Virus record (IMG/VR): IMGVR_UViG_3300035703_000058
Location: 1-64,000 of that record
DNA from: a virus
Reading direction: 5' to 3' (one strand)
Length of the DNA: 64,000 nt
The position numbers and the translations under genes are program-made. Below, one piece after another: positions 49,278 to 57,580 of this stretch. Below the pieces are notes generated by a model. That model saw nothing but the letters and a program-made list of their open reading frames with translations, was not told the origin of the DNA and searched no databases. Every line of letters starts with the position of its first letter. Position 1 is the first letter of the stretch.

Positions 49278-50089
49278 TGGTGCCCTTCGGGCGTCAGGTC
49301 ATCCTGGAGTTCGGCTTGCCCGGGCAGCAGGGCCGCCGCTTCCGGGACCTGTCGGTCACCTTCCGGGTGGAGATGACGCAGACAGCGACGCCCAACACGG
49401 CCCGCATCGTGGCCCGCAACCTCGCCGCCGACTCCGTGGCGCTCCTGCAGCGCGACGGCGTGGTGGTGCGCCTGCTGGCCGGCTACGACGCCCCCCGCCT
49501 CGTCTTCCAGGGCGAGCCCGTCCGCAACGGCGTCGATGAGCGCTATGAGGGCACCGACCGCGTCCTGACGCTTGACCTGCAGGACGGCGGGCGCAGCTAC
49601 CGTCTGGGCCGCGTCTCGGTCTCCTACGCGACCGCGACCACGCTCGGGCAGGTGCTGGACGCCGTGACAGACCAGCTTGGCTTGCCGCTCGGCACCATCG
49701 ACGTCGATCGCACGGTCGGGCTCGGGCGCGGCATCGTGCTCCGCGGCCCAGCCCGCGACGTGCTGGACCAGATCGCGGAAGCCTCCGACGCCCGCTGGTC
49801 CATCATCGACGGCGCCCTGAACATCATCGCCCGCACCGGCAGCCTGGCGGACCAGGCCGTCGTCTTCTCGGCTGCCCGCGGCAACCTCATCGGCTCCCCC
49901 AGCCGGAAGGACGGCGGCGTCGAGGTCAAGGGGCTCATCGCCCCCAGCCTACGCCCCGGCAAGCTCTTCCGGGTGGAGAGCGCGTTCATCACCGGCGACT
50001 ATGTGGCCACCGAGGTGGACTTCATGGGCGGGCTGCGCGAGCAGGACTTCTACGTGGTCGCGCGGGGCCGCCCCCGCCGGAGCGTGTGA
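49277..50089 (+). CDS. Baseplate hub protein (gpD/gp27-like), 270 aa
   Basis: TGATG start. The protein has FRVEMTQTATPNTARIVARNL, a tube-like domain, then LVFQGEPVRNGVDERYEG and ILVL-type core strands, ending GDYVATEVDFMGGLREQDFY. The order and motifs match hub proteins that hold the spike. Confidence 0.72.
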   Translation: MVPFGRQVILEFGLPGQQGRRFRDLSVTFRVEMTQTATPNTARIVARNLAADSVALLQRDGVVVRLLAGYDAPRLVFQGEPVRNGVDERYEGTDRVLTLDLQDGGRSYRLGRVSVSYATATTLGQVLDAVTDQLGLPLGTIDVDRTVGLGRGIVLRGPARDVLDQIAEASDARWSIIDGALNIIARTGSLADQAVVFSAARGNLIGSPSRKDGGVEVKGLIAPSLRPGKLFRVESAFITGDYVATEVDFMGGLREQDFYVVARGRPRRSV

Positions 50090-50766
50090 TGCACCAGAAC
50101 GACGCGCTGCTGGGTCTTGTCCGCGCCGAAGTCGCGCGGGTCCACACCACCTTCCCCGGCGTAGTCGTGCGCTACGACCGCACCCGCCAGACCGCCGCCG
50201 TGCAGATCGTCCCGCGGTTCCGCTGGCGCAACCCCGACACCGATGAGCTGGTGTTCGAGCAGGTCCCGCAGCTCCCGGACGTGCCGATCCTCTTTCCGGC
50301 GGGCTCCGGCGTGTCACTGGTCTGGGATCTCGCCGCGGGCGACCCGGTGTGGGTGGTGGTGGCCGACCGCTGCATCGCCGAGTGGAAGGCGACCGGCAAC
50401 GCCGACACCGAGCCGCAGACCCCCCGGCGCTGGGACTTCTCCGACGCCGTGGCCTTTCCCGGTGGCGCCTGCCCGGCGGACCCGCTGTCCGGCACGGCGC
50501 TCCCGTCGGCGGCGGGCATGGTGGTCCTCAAGGGTGGCGACGTCCGGCTGGGCAGCTCGGCGGCGGTGTCGGGCGTGGCGCTGGCGCCGTTGGTGGAGGC
50601 CCAGCTCACCACGCTGGAGACGGCGCTACAGACGGCGCTCACCGCGGGCATTGCGGCCGGCGGCGGCGGCGTAATCGCTGCGCTCACCGCGATGCAGACG
50701 GCGCTGACGACGGCGCTGGCGGCGTGGCCATCCACCACCGCGGCGACGAAGGTCAAGGCGGAGTAG
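50089..50766 (+). CDS. Baseplate spike protein (Gp138/gpV-like)
   Basis: A GTG at 50086 precedes the ATG at 50089; TGATG coupling favours the latter. N-terminal residues 15-110 form an OB-fold (VRYDRTRQTAAVQIVPRF; VPILFPAGSGVSLVWDLAAGDPVWVVV) as in Gp138 spike proteins. The C-terminus is an Ala/Thr-rich helix (about 160-225), unusual for a spike and possibly for trimerisation. It pierces the outer membrane. Confidence 0.8.
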   Translation: MHQNDALLGLVRAEVARVHTTFPGVVVRYDRTRQTAAVQIVPRFRWRNPDTDELVFEQVPQLPDVPILFPAGSGVSLVWDLAAGDPVWVVVADRCIAEWKATGNADTEPQTPRRWDFSDAVAFPGGACPADPLSGTALPSAAGMVVLKGGDVRLGSSAAVSGVALAPLVEAQLTTLETALQTALTAGIAAGGGGVIAALTAMQTALTTALAAWPSTTAATKVKAE

Positions 50767-50806
50767 TCGCCCTTGACGCGCGGAAGCGACGCGCTACAGG
50801 TTGTAC

Positions 50807-50879
50807 TGCGACTTGACGCAGCGGTTAGCGTGCTGGCCTCATAAGCCGGAAGTCGGTGGTTCGAATCCACCAGTCGCTA
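50807..50879 (+). tRNA. tRNA-Met (anticodon CAT)
   Basis: A complete cloverleaf folds: acceptor TGCGACT/AGTCGCT (U1-U72 mismatch), D-stem ACGC/GCGT with loop AGCGGTTA, anticodon stem CTGGC/GCCGG with loop CTCATAA, T-arm GGTGG-TTCGAAT-CCACC. CCA is not encoded. The anticodon stem lacks the three G-C pairs of initiators, so it is an elongator tRNA-Met or, if modified, tRNA-Ile2. The 3' end overlaps the last three bases of the HTH gene of the CRISPR operon. Confidence 0.88.
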
Positions 50880-51239
50880 CTTCTCAGGCCGCTGGACGGG
50901 CCACGCAGCCCTCGGTCGACTGGCTGTCCCGCGCGCCCACCGCTTCGCGAGCTTCAACGCCATCGCGCCCGGACGTCGGCTGCTCGTGCTGGGCAGCACC
51001 TCAGCGGCCACGGCATTCCAGGACCCGAGCCGGACGAACGCCTCGTAGCACCGCGCCCCCGTCAAGCGCCCCGGCGGCCACGGCAGCCCGGCGAGTTGGG
51101 CGTATTCGAGGGCCAGCCGCCGGGCAGTGGCCCGGGGCACGTCCAACCGACCCGCGGCGCCGGTCAGCGAGCACCCGGCGACCATGAGCGCGTACAGGCG
51201 CTGACCGGTGTCCGGTGGATGCAGGCGCGGGCGGGTCAA
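50877..51239 (-). CDS. HTH protein at the 3' end of the type IV operon, 120 aa (TTG start)
   Basis: The TTG at 51239 overlaps the CysH stop as TTGA. Residues 12-45 (QRLYALMVAGCSLTGAAGRLDVPRATARRLALEYAQL) form a helix-turn-helix, and RLGSWNAVAAEVLPST with a basic C-terminal tail (AMALKLAKRWARG) could be a second. It has no match I recognise. Its stop (TAG) lies within the tRNA gene's last bases. It may regulate the operon. Confidence 0.55.
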   Translation of the reverse strand: MTRPRLHPPDTGQRLYALMVAGCSLTGAAGRLDVPRATARRLALEYAQLAGLPWPPGRLTGARCYEAFVRLGSWNAVAAEVLPSTSSRRPGAMALKLAKRWARGTASRPRAAWPVQRPEK

Positions 51240-52075
51240 GATACCGCCCGAACAGCCGGATCGATGTCGGCGGCGAGCTGCCACAGGTCGGGCCACCAGC
51301 GGCGCAGCCATGCGTAATGGCTGCCAATCGTCGCGGGCAGACCGCCCACGACCCACCAGCTCTTGCGCAGAGACAGCGCATCCATCCCCGGGTCAACGCA
51401 CAGATAGCAGGGCAGCAACGGCACCTGCTCGCGAACCAGGAAGGCGTGAACGTCGAGCGCGCTCCAGGCGGCGATGGGCTGGGCCACCGTGAGCCCGTCC
51501 TTGCGCCTGTAGACGCTGCCGCGGGTGGCGTTCATGGCGCGCCCCCGGCTCTCGCCAGCCCTCAGCCCGAGCAGCGCGCCATCGTAGCCATGGTGTAGAC
51601 GATGGGCGTTCAGCAGCCCATAGAAGTGCTCGGCGCTCAGCTCGGCGGTTCTGCCGTGGTGGTCGTTCAGCAGCGACCGCTGCCCGGCGAGCACCGACCA
51701 CAGCGACACACCGGGGCTCAGGATGTCCAGGTGCAGGCCAAGATGGCGGCAAAGGTGCTCGATGTAGGCCCGTTCGCCGGGGTAATCGAGGTCGTCCTTG
51801 ACGCTCACGGCGGGCGGGTGCCAACCATGCAGGGCCAGCAGCGCCGCCATGGCTGAGCTGTCCTTGCCGCCGCTCAGGCTCGCGCACCAACCCACCGACA
51901 CCGCCGCGGCCGCATCCAGCGCCCGTCGCGCGACTGTGATCTTGTGGTCCATGGCTCGGGAGCGCGCGTGCAACGCCACCGCCCGCCACGGATAGTGCAG
52001 GCCCACATCCGAACGCCCGGGCAACGCACCATCGCCGCACCAGGCGATGATCTGGCGGAGCCAGTCAGTCCTCAT
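51236..52075 (-). CDS. cysH: CysH-like PAPS reductase family protein of the type IV-B locus
   Basis: The 279-aa protein has the PP-loop SLSGGKDSSAMAALL (SGGKDS at residues 68-73) and the family R-x-x-E-S-R-G-R box (LGLRAGESRGRAMN), plus VAQPIAAWSALDVHAFL as in PAPS reductases and DndC. Two Cys near the C-terminus (PCYLCVDP) could bind an Fe-S cluster or zinc. Type IV-B loci carry a conserved CysH-like gene of unknown role. The start at 52075 overlaps ibrB by 11 bp. Confidence 0.75.
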   Translation of the reverse strand: MRTDWLRQIIAWCGDGALPGRSDVGLHYPWRAVALHARSRAMDHKITVARRALDAAAAVSVGWCASLSGGKDSSAMAALLALHGWHPPAVSVKDDLDYPGERAYIEHLCRHLGLHLDILSPGVSLWSVLAGQRSLLNDHHGRTAELSAEHFYGLLNAHRLHHGYDGALLGLRAGESRGRAMNATRGSVYRRKDGLTVAQPIAAWSALDVHAFLVREQVPLLPCYLCVDPGMDALSLRKSWWVVGGLPATIGSHYAWLRRWWPDLWQLAADIDPAVRAVS

Positions 52076-52658
52076 CGACCATCTCCCAGGCGCCGGAGAA
52101 CTCGACGTTGCGGAACAGCTCGGCGACCCCGGTCACCTGCTTGTAGCGGTAGATGGTGTCCAGGTCCACACCCAGGGCCAGGGCGATCTGTTCGTCCTCC
52201 ATGCCCTGCTCGCACATCCGGCGTATCAGGTCGGCGTCGAGGTCCACCTGATGCACGCCGCGGGCCTTGTTGAACTGCCACGTCGCCGCCAGCCGCCGCG
52301 ACAGATCGTGCGGCAACACCACCACGGGCAGGTAGTCACAGTCCAGCCAGTCCGGCCCCAGCACCATCTTGCGGTGGGCGCCGTCGATGACCACGAACAG
52401 GCGCTGCTCAGGATCGAACACGGTGACGATGGGAAAGCAAAACCCGTTGTCGAGCACCGACTGGAGCAGCAGCTCCATCTTGTCGGGGCTCACGCTGTTG
52501 GGGTTGTAGAAATTCTCGACTACCAGCTCCGCACGAACCAGCACGGCGCGCAGGCAGGGCACCGGAATGCGTCCGCGGGTCTTGGAGGTGATGTAGGCGC
52601 CCTCCGACCCCCCAGCGCGCCACGCCTCGAAGTCGGCCATCGTGTCGATCCTGAGCAT
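52065..52658 (-). CDS. IbrB-like ParB/Srx-family protein
   Basis: The 197-aa protein has YNPNSVSPDKMELLLQSVLDNG, VIDGAHRKMVLG (the ParB nuclease G-x-H-R-like motif) and FNKARGVHQVDL, then an HTH (MEDEQIALALGVDLDTIYRYKQVTG) and NVEFSGAWEM. These blocks follow IbrB, whose gene is always paired with the PAPS-reductase-like ibrA. TGATG coupling with the ibrA-like gene supports a functional pair. The biochemical role of IbrAB is not established. Confidence 0.75.
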   Translation of the reverse strand: MLRIDTMADFEAWRAGGSEGAYITSKTRGRIPVPCLRAVLVRAELVVENFYNPNSVSPDKMELLLQSVLDNGFCFPIVTVFDPEQRLFVVIDGAHRKMVLGPDWLDCDYLPVVVLPHDLSRRLAATWQFNKARGVHQVDLDADLIRRMCEQGMEDEQIALALGVDLDTIYRYKQVTGVAELFRNVEFSGAWEMVDED

Positions 52659-53791
52659 CAGAGCACCTCGGCGTAATGGGCGATGAGCGCGTCGCGGGGG
52701 TCGGCCTTGTTGTCAACCGGCAGGTTGTTCTCGTAGTCGTTGAGAACGAGCTGGCGGCATTGCTGCCGGGCCACGAACTCATTGTCCAGGTGCCCGCCGA
52801 ACCGGCGACGTAAGATGTCCGCCTTGGCCGGATCCGGGTGGGTCGCCAACAGGAAATCGCGGTAGACCCGCCACGAACGAAAGTTCTTCGGCAGCTTGCG
52901 GCATCGAAACAGCGTCGCCGCCTTGGCCGTTTCCTGCGCAAGCGCAATGCCCCTGATGCGCTTCTGCAGCCGCGCGTAGGTCTTGGGCTCAAAGGCAGGC
53001 AGGTCGGCCAGCGCGCGAAAGCTGCGCTCGTGTATGAGCGAAGACACTCGCCGCTCGCCCAGCGGGTAGCCCATCTTGTGCTGGAAGTCGTAGACCCTGG
53101 AGTACCTGAGCCCCTCCATGGCGATGTACTTCCAGACATCGTGCGCGTTCCAGTCGTAGATCGGGTAGAGCGTGACGGTGCTCGCCCGGCGTGTGCCCCA
53201 ATAGACGCGCTGGCCGTCGCCGATCTCGATGGGGTGCTTGGTGACCGCGCGCCAGCGGTTCGGGCTCTCTCCGGCGGCGCGCAGGCCGACCAGAAAGGCG
53301 TGGCCGGGGTAGCAGCGGGCGAAAGTCTCGATCACGTCGTAGAAGCCAAAGCCCTTGTTCCGGTCGCGCACGGTGACCTGCTCGGGCGCCCACGGTGGGT
53401 GCTGGATGGCGTCGCGCTCCTTTGCGCGCATCCAGGTTTTGTGCTCCCCCGGCTCCCAGGCGTTGAGCTGACCTTCGGTCAGGCTGGTCGCGTTGGTGAG
53501 GCGGAAAGGCACCTGAAGCCACAGCGGCCGCGTGTTCTCCGGGTACAGCGCCATCAGGTAGCGCACCTGCTCAACGCTGCTCTGGTACATGACCTCCTCA
53601 TCGAGCAGGTGTACGCCGATGCGCAGCCCCCGGCGGTTGGCCTCCACCAAGGCAAGATGAGCCAACACGGTGCTGTCCTTGCCGCCGCTCACGCTGACGA
53701 TCACCTTGTCGCCGAAGGCGTCGAAGACCATGCGGACACGGCGCTGGGCAGCGGCGAGCACGGTCTCACCCGTGTAGTGCTGTCGCGACAT
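52658..53791 (-). CDS. IbrA-like PAPS reductase family protein (DUF3440-like C-terminus)
   Basis: The 377-aa protein has SVSGGKDSTVLAHLAL at residues 33-48 (PP-loop), LVGLRAAGESPNRWRAV and TVTLYPIYDWNAHDVWKYIA, all of the PAPS reductase/DndC superfamily, and a C-terminal DUF3440-like part (ERRVSSLIHERSFRALADL). It is the partner of the ParB-like gene. It may modify DNA or RNA using ATP/sulfate chemistry; this is inferred from the family. Confidence 0.75.
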   Translation of the reverse strand: MSRQHYTGETVLAAAQRRVRMVFDAFGDKVIVSVSGGKDSTVLAHLALVEANRRGLRIGVHLLDEEVMYQSSVEQVRYLMALYPENTRPLWLQVPFRLTNATSLTEGQLNAWEPGEHKTWMRAKERDAIQHPPWAPEQVTVRDRNKGFGFYDVIETFARCYPGHAFLVGLRAAGESPNRWRAVTKHPIEIGDGQRVYWGTRRASTVTLYPIYDWNAHDVWKYIAMEGLRYSRVYDFQHKMGYPLGERRVSSLIHERSFRALADLPAFEPKTYARLQKRIRGIALAQETAKAATLFRCRKLPKNFRSWRVYRDFLLATHPDPAKADILRRRFGGHLDNEFVARQQCRQLVLNDYENNLPVDNKADPRDALIAHYAEVL

Positions 53792-54668
53792 CGCGCACCC
53801 TCCCAGCCCACGCGGTGTAACGGTCGAAGTACCAGCGGTCTACGGCGAGATCCGACACCAGCAGGGTGGCGTTGGCCTGACGGGTCACGGCCAGCGCGTC
53901 GGCGTAGTCGACGAAGTTGTGGGGGACCTCCAACAACAGGCGCGCACGGTCGTCGGCCACGTCGCGAAAGGTGGCCACATCACCACCAAGACGCTGGTTG
54001 CGGGCGAGGTAGGCGTGTCCGTTCAAGGCGCGAAATCGAGCACCACCCCCGACAAGCGCAAGGTTGCGGGGCAGGACGTGGGGGTCCTTGTCGCCGTCTT
54101 CACGCAGCTCGGCGAGCAGGCGTGCCTTCGTCGCGGCGTATGTCGCTTTGGTTCTGGCGTCGGTCTCCACAGCGCGCACGGTGAAGGCGGGCAACAGCGA
54201 ACGACCCACCACCCGCACCTCAGAGAGCATCGACGGCGCGAAGGCGTCGCGCTTCCACTTCGACCGCGTGACCCAGTCGATGAGGATCATGACGTCGTCG
54301 GGCTCGGCGATGATTGGCAAGGTCTGAAAGACCAGGACGTGCGGCGTGCGCTGGAGGTAGTTGCGCAGGCAGTTGTAGCCGAGATCGTGCCGGTTCTGCG
54401 TGCGCAATCCTTCATTGACCACGATCAGGGTGTCGGGGTCGATCCGCTCCAACAGCGGGTAGTAGTACCGGTACATGACGATGTTGGGCCAGTCGATGAA
54501 CAGGCCGGGCGCGCCGATCTCGGTGCTGGGGTCCAGCAGCTCACGATCCCAGCCAGGCAGGCAGAACCGGCGCGGCGTGAAGACGACGACCTTGGTGAGC
54601 CCGCGCTCCACCATCGTCGCGCGGATCATCTCGGCGCGCTCGACGGGGGTGTGGCCCAAGCAGATCAC
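53766..54668 (-). CDS. Unknown protein in the type IV operon, 300 aa (GTG start)
   Basis: The GTG at 54668 overlaps the methyltransferase stop (GTGA) and begins MICLGHTPVERAEM. No family recognised. Visible segments are TKVVVFTPRRFCLPGWD, MYRYYYPLLERIDPDTLIVVNEG, NCLRNYLQRTPHVLVFQTLPII and YFDRYTAWAGRVRD. Alternating strands and helices suggest a Rossmann-like N-terminal half; the QTLPII and NEG parts resemble phage proteins of nucleotide metabolism, but this is a guess. Overlap of 26 bp with ibrA. Confidence 0.6.
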   Translation of the reverse strand: MICLGHTPVERAEMIRATMVERGLTKVVVFTPRRFCLPGWDRELLDPSTEIGAPGLFIDWPNIVMYRYYYPLLERIDPDTLIVVNEGLRTQNRHDLGYNCLRNYLQRTPHVLVFQTLPIIAEPDDVMILIDWVTRSKWKRDAFAPSMLSEVRVVGRSLLPAFTVRAVETDARTKATYAATKARLLAELREDGDKDPHVLPRNLALVGGGARFRALNGHAYLARNQRLGGDVATFRDVADDRARLLLEVPHNFVDYADALAVTRQANATLLVSDLAVDRWYFDRYTAWAGRVRDVATALHG

Positions 54669-55315
54669 GGGGTCACCGTGTAGCCGCGCCTGACCAACCA
54701 GGCGACCGTCCTGGCCAACCGCTTCGGGTTCAGTTCGCTCCCGATGGCGTTCAGCCCGTAGTGGTGGGCCATGCGGCTGGTCATTCCCAAGCCCATGCAG
54801 GGGTCGCACACCCAGTCGCCGGGCGTGAGGGCGAGCCCATCAAAGACGCGGCGGGTCATCGCCTCACCGTGCAGGCCGGTGGGGTCCGTGACGATGGGGG
54901 TGCGGCCGAAGTGCAGCAGCAGGTTGGGCAGCAGGCGAGAACCGCTGCCGTAGAGGACCGCGTAGCGCCCGATGTCCGGCAGCATCCACCCTGGCAGGGT
55001 GCCGGCCACGTCCAGCAGCATGCCGTGGTGCTTCGGGTTGGTCGCCTGCTCCACCAGGACGTCGTCCGCGCCCCGGGCCATGCACGCCACGGCCACCGAG
55101 CACCACGCGCGGAGAAAGGCGTCGTAGGAGTCGCACCGCTCGCGACCCGCGTGGGTGCGCCAGTAGGTCGCGTTGCCAGGGTTCCAGGGCGGATCGCTGT
55201 AGACCAGACGGACACGATCGGGAAGGTGTGCCTGATACCACGCCAGCGTGGTCGGGTCTTGCAGGTCCCCACACAGCAAGAGCTGGCGTTGCTGCCCGCG
55301 GGTGCAAACGTACAT
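54665..55315 (-). CDS. DNA methyltransferase (DPPW motif) in the type IV operon
   Basis: The ATG at 55315 (MYVCTRG) lies 2 bp after the csf3 stop. The 216-aa protein has LVYSDPPWNPGN (motif IV DPPW) near residue 45, and ALTPGDWVCDPCMGLGMTSRMA (motif I DPxMGxG) near residue 170, then AIGSELNPKRLA, a complete small beta-class enzyme (N4-cytosine or N6-adenine). It may mark self DNA or act in counter-defence. It is not a usual member of type IV-B loci. Confidence 0.8.
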   Translation of the reverse strand: MYVCTRGQQRQLLLCGDLQDPTTLAWYQAHLPDRVRLVYSDPPWNPGNATYWRTHAGRERCDSYDAFLRAWCSVAVACMARGADDVLVEQATNPKHHGMLLDVAGTLPGWMLPDIGRYAVLYGSGSRLLPNLLLHFGRTPIVTDPTGLHGEAMTRRVFDGLALTPGDWVCDPCMGLGMTSRMAHHYGLNAIGSELNPKRLARTVAWLVRRGYTVTP

Positions 55316-55317
55316 GC

Positions 55318-56028
55318 TCACTCCGACGGGCGCGCCTGCCAGCACGCCACCCGCTGCCCGCCGTAGTAGGGCGGACGCAGCGGCAGAAGGGTTTGGACGG
55401 TGTGGGCGGGTGGATTGGACGCCCGCCCCACGGGGAGGTGTCGGAGCCGCACATCGTCGAGGTAGTCGCCCGGGGCGGGACCGCCCACGGCGACCCGCCA
55501 GCCATCAACCCAGCCGATGCCATGGCAGCCCAACCCGCCGATCGCCGGCACCGGCGCGAGCAACCTGCCGAGCTGGTCCAGCGGCGCCAGATCCCAGCCG
55601 AGCGTGCGGTTGACCTCGCCGACGCGGGCCTCGTCCAGCACGCCGGTCCACACCAGCTCGCGGCACGCCGCCCACAGGTGCTTGCGCACGCGCAGGCTCT
55701 TGTCGGGGCCAGCCTTCATGTCCACGGGCCCGCCGGCCCGATGGCGCATGTACCAGTCCACAGGTGCCCGGCGGTGCAGGTGGTGGGTGCGTTCAGGCCC
55801 GACCGGCGCCGCCTGAGAGGCTGCCCACCACCACAGACCCCCGTCGGCGACAACCGCCGCGAACGGCAGCAGGTCCCATACACGCGGGTTGTAGGCCGGG
55901 TGGGCGACCGGGTCCAGCCGATTCAGCCACATCGCCAGCCCAACCCCCGCGAGCGCGTCCAACATCGGCGGGTTGGGCAGGTTCGGCCCGGGCGGGCGCA
56001 GCGCCGCCGTGACGGTGACCGGAATCAC
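55318..56028 (-). CDS. csf3: Type IV-B Cas5 (Csf3)
   Basis: The GTG at 56028 overlaps the Cas7 stop (GTGA). The 236-aa protein begins with a RAMP strand (MIPVTVTAALRPPG), then NPPMLDALAGVGLAM (a Csf3-type P-x-L-D-x-L-L-A block), VDMKAGPDKSLRVRKHL in the middle and GLGCHGIGWVDGWRV, the glycine-rich loop of Cas5/RAMP proteins. It would cap the 5' handle of the crRNA in the effector complex. Order after Cas7 is as in other type IV loci. Confidence 0.78.
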   Translation of the reverse strand: MIPVTVTAALRPPGPNLPNPPMLDALAGVGLAMWLNRLDPVAHPAYNPRVWDLLPFAAVVADGGLWWWAASQAAPVGPERTHHLHRRAPVDWYMRHRAGGPVDMKAGPDKSLRVRKHLWAACRELVWTGVLDEARVGEVNRTLGWDLAPLDQLGRLLAPVPAIGGLGCHGIGWVDGWRVAVGGPAPGDYLDDVRLRHLPVGRASNPPAHTVQTLLPLRPPYYGGQRVACWQARPSE

Positions 56029-57053
56029 GACAGCCACGCCAGGATGCGGTCGCGGCGGTCGGCCAGATGTGCCCGCAGCGCCCCCGCACACTGCTCGTCC
56101 GCGGCGTCCATGGTCGCCACCGGGGCGGCGTCGGTCACCGTGAAGGGCGCCGCCGGTTCGAGCTGCCAGGCGCCCCGCACGCGCACCGACAGGGCACCGA
56201 AGTTCTCCCGGGCCACACCGCCCACACGGGCGCCTGAGCGAATCCAGTCCGCGATCGCCAGCAGCAGCGTCCACAGCTCCACCTCGGTGGCGTTCACCAG
56301 CCGGACCTCGCCGATCAGCGGCACCCCCGCGGAGATCGCCTCGTAGGCGTAGGGCATGGACTCGTTGGCCCGGCGGCGCTCCACCGCGCCCACCTTGCCC
56401 CCACCGGCCCGCCGCTCGGCCAGCACACCTGCGTGGACGGCCTGCACCCGCTCGTCCACCGCGAGCAGGAGCGCGGCCGTGGAAGAGCTGGCGAGATCAT
56501 GGCGATATCGCTGTTCGGTGTGGGTGGCCTGCGCAAGCGCAACGGGGCCGCGCCGATCTGCAAACACCGGCTCGGCGCGCCCGTCGATGGTCGCCACCGC
56601 CGGCTGCAGCCCCGCCGCGACGGCCTCCTGTGCCCACACCGCGAGCCCCGCCACCTGCACGGCGCCGCGGTTGGGTGTGCCGGCGTCCATCGACCCGAAC
56701 ACGCCCAGCAGGGGGCAATTCTGCCGCAGCTCCCACTGCTCCAGGGCGTTGTACCCGCCGACGTCGCCCTTCTCGTAGCGCCCGCCCTTCAGCAGCAGGC
56801 GCAGCCGGTCCCGGCCCAACTGCTCGATGCCCAACTCGGCGAGGTAGCGGGCGACGGCGTGCTCGCGCAGCGTCGCCTTGAGCGCCGCCCCGGACAGCAT
56901 CGGCACCAACAACTCCCGGTAGTCGCCGAGCGTGTCATCCCACACCACCATGCGCTGCCGGCGCAGCACCTGCTCGTTGCCCTCGGTGCTCTCGCCGTGC
57001 GCGAGCGGGGCGAGGGTGACGGCGGTGAGGTGAAACACGTAGGAGGCGATCAT
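56025..57053 (-). CDS. csf2: Type IV-B Cas7 backbone subunit (Csf2)
   Basis: The 342-aa protein starts MIASYVFHLTAVTLAPL at an ATGA overlap. Cas7 features are a RAMP strand at the N-terminus, SGAALKATLREHAVARYL, GSMDAGTPNRGAVQVAGLAVW (about residues 112-133) and, at the C-terminal part, LLLAIADWIRSGARVGGVARENFGALSV with the Gly-rich motif. Its length fits Csf2 of type IV. It would polymerise along the guide RNA. Confidence 0.82.
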   Translation of the reverse strand: MIASYVFHLTAVTLAPLAHGESTEGNEQVLRRQRMVVWDDTLGDYRELLVPMLSGAALKATLREHAVARYLAELGIEQLGRDRLRLLLKGGRYEKGDVGGYNALEQWELRQNCPLLGVFGSMDAGTPNRGAVQVAGLAVWAQEAVAAGLQPAVATIDGRAEPVFADRRGPVALAQATHTEQRYRHDLASSSTAALLLAVDERVQAVHAGVLAERRAGGGKVGAVERRRANESMPYAYEAISAGVPLIGEVRLVNATEVELWTLLLAIADWIRSGARVGGVARENFGALSVRVRGAWQLEPAAPFTVTDAAPVATMDAADEQCAGALRAHLADRRDRILAWLS

Positions 57054-57580
57054 GCGGACTCTCCGGGCGGTGTGGAAACCAAAAGGGCCGGCCTGGAAAG
57101 GTTTCCGGGCTGGCCGGCAAGCGAATCCGGGGCCGCGGCAAGATCGCGCACCAGCTCGCGGGCGACGTTGGCGAGGGTCAACGCGACGGGCAGCGTGGTG
57201 CCGCCAAGCAGGGCAGCGACGTGGCGGCCCGGCTGGGCGTCGGCGGCGCGCACCCACAGCGTCTCGTCATCGCTGAGCCAGCGCCCACCCCGCATGCCCA
57301 GCTTCTCCCCGAGCTTGACGGCCAACTCGTGCAGGCTTCTCGGGCTGGTTCGGGCGACGGCGCGCACCCGGGCCTCAAAGGCGTCGCGGTTCTCGTGATG
57401 CGGCTTGGACCGCCGCAACACCGCGTCGGCGGCGAAGGCGCGGCTCCAGGCCAACGCGAGCACCACGGTCAACTCGGCGCCACCCATGCGGCGCTCCCGC
57501 GCGTCGAAGCCAAGCGCGGGGTTGTCGGCGATGGGGCCGATGTCGCCCACGGCGACCGCGTAGAGGTCAAGGTGACGCAT
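57050..57580 (-). CDS. cas11: Type IV-B small subunit (Cas11-like)
   Basis: The 176-aa protein (MRHLDLYAVAVGDIG) is mostly helical, with no conserved catalytic residue, and lies between csf1 and csf2, exactly where type IV-B systems encode Cas11. Segments LTVVLALAWSRAF and TLANVARELVRDL are typical of the helical bundle. It overlaps csf1 by 14 bp. Assignment rests on size, composition and position. Confidence 0.65.
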   Translation of the reverse strand: MRHLDLYAVAVGDIGPIADNPALGFDARERRMGGAELTVVLALAWSRAFAADAVLRRSKPHHENRDAFEARVRAVARTSPRSLHELAVKLGEKLGMRGGRWLSDDETLWVRAADAQPGRHVAALLGGTTLPVALTLANVARELVRDLAAAPDSLAGQPGNLSRPALLVSTPPGESA

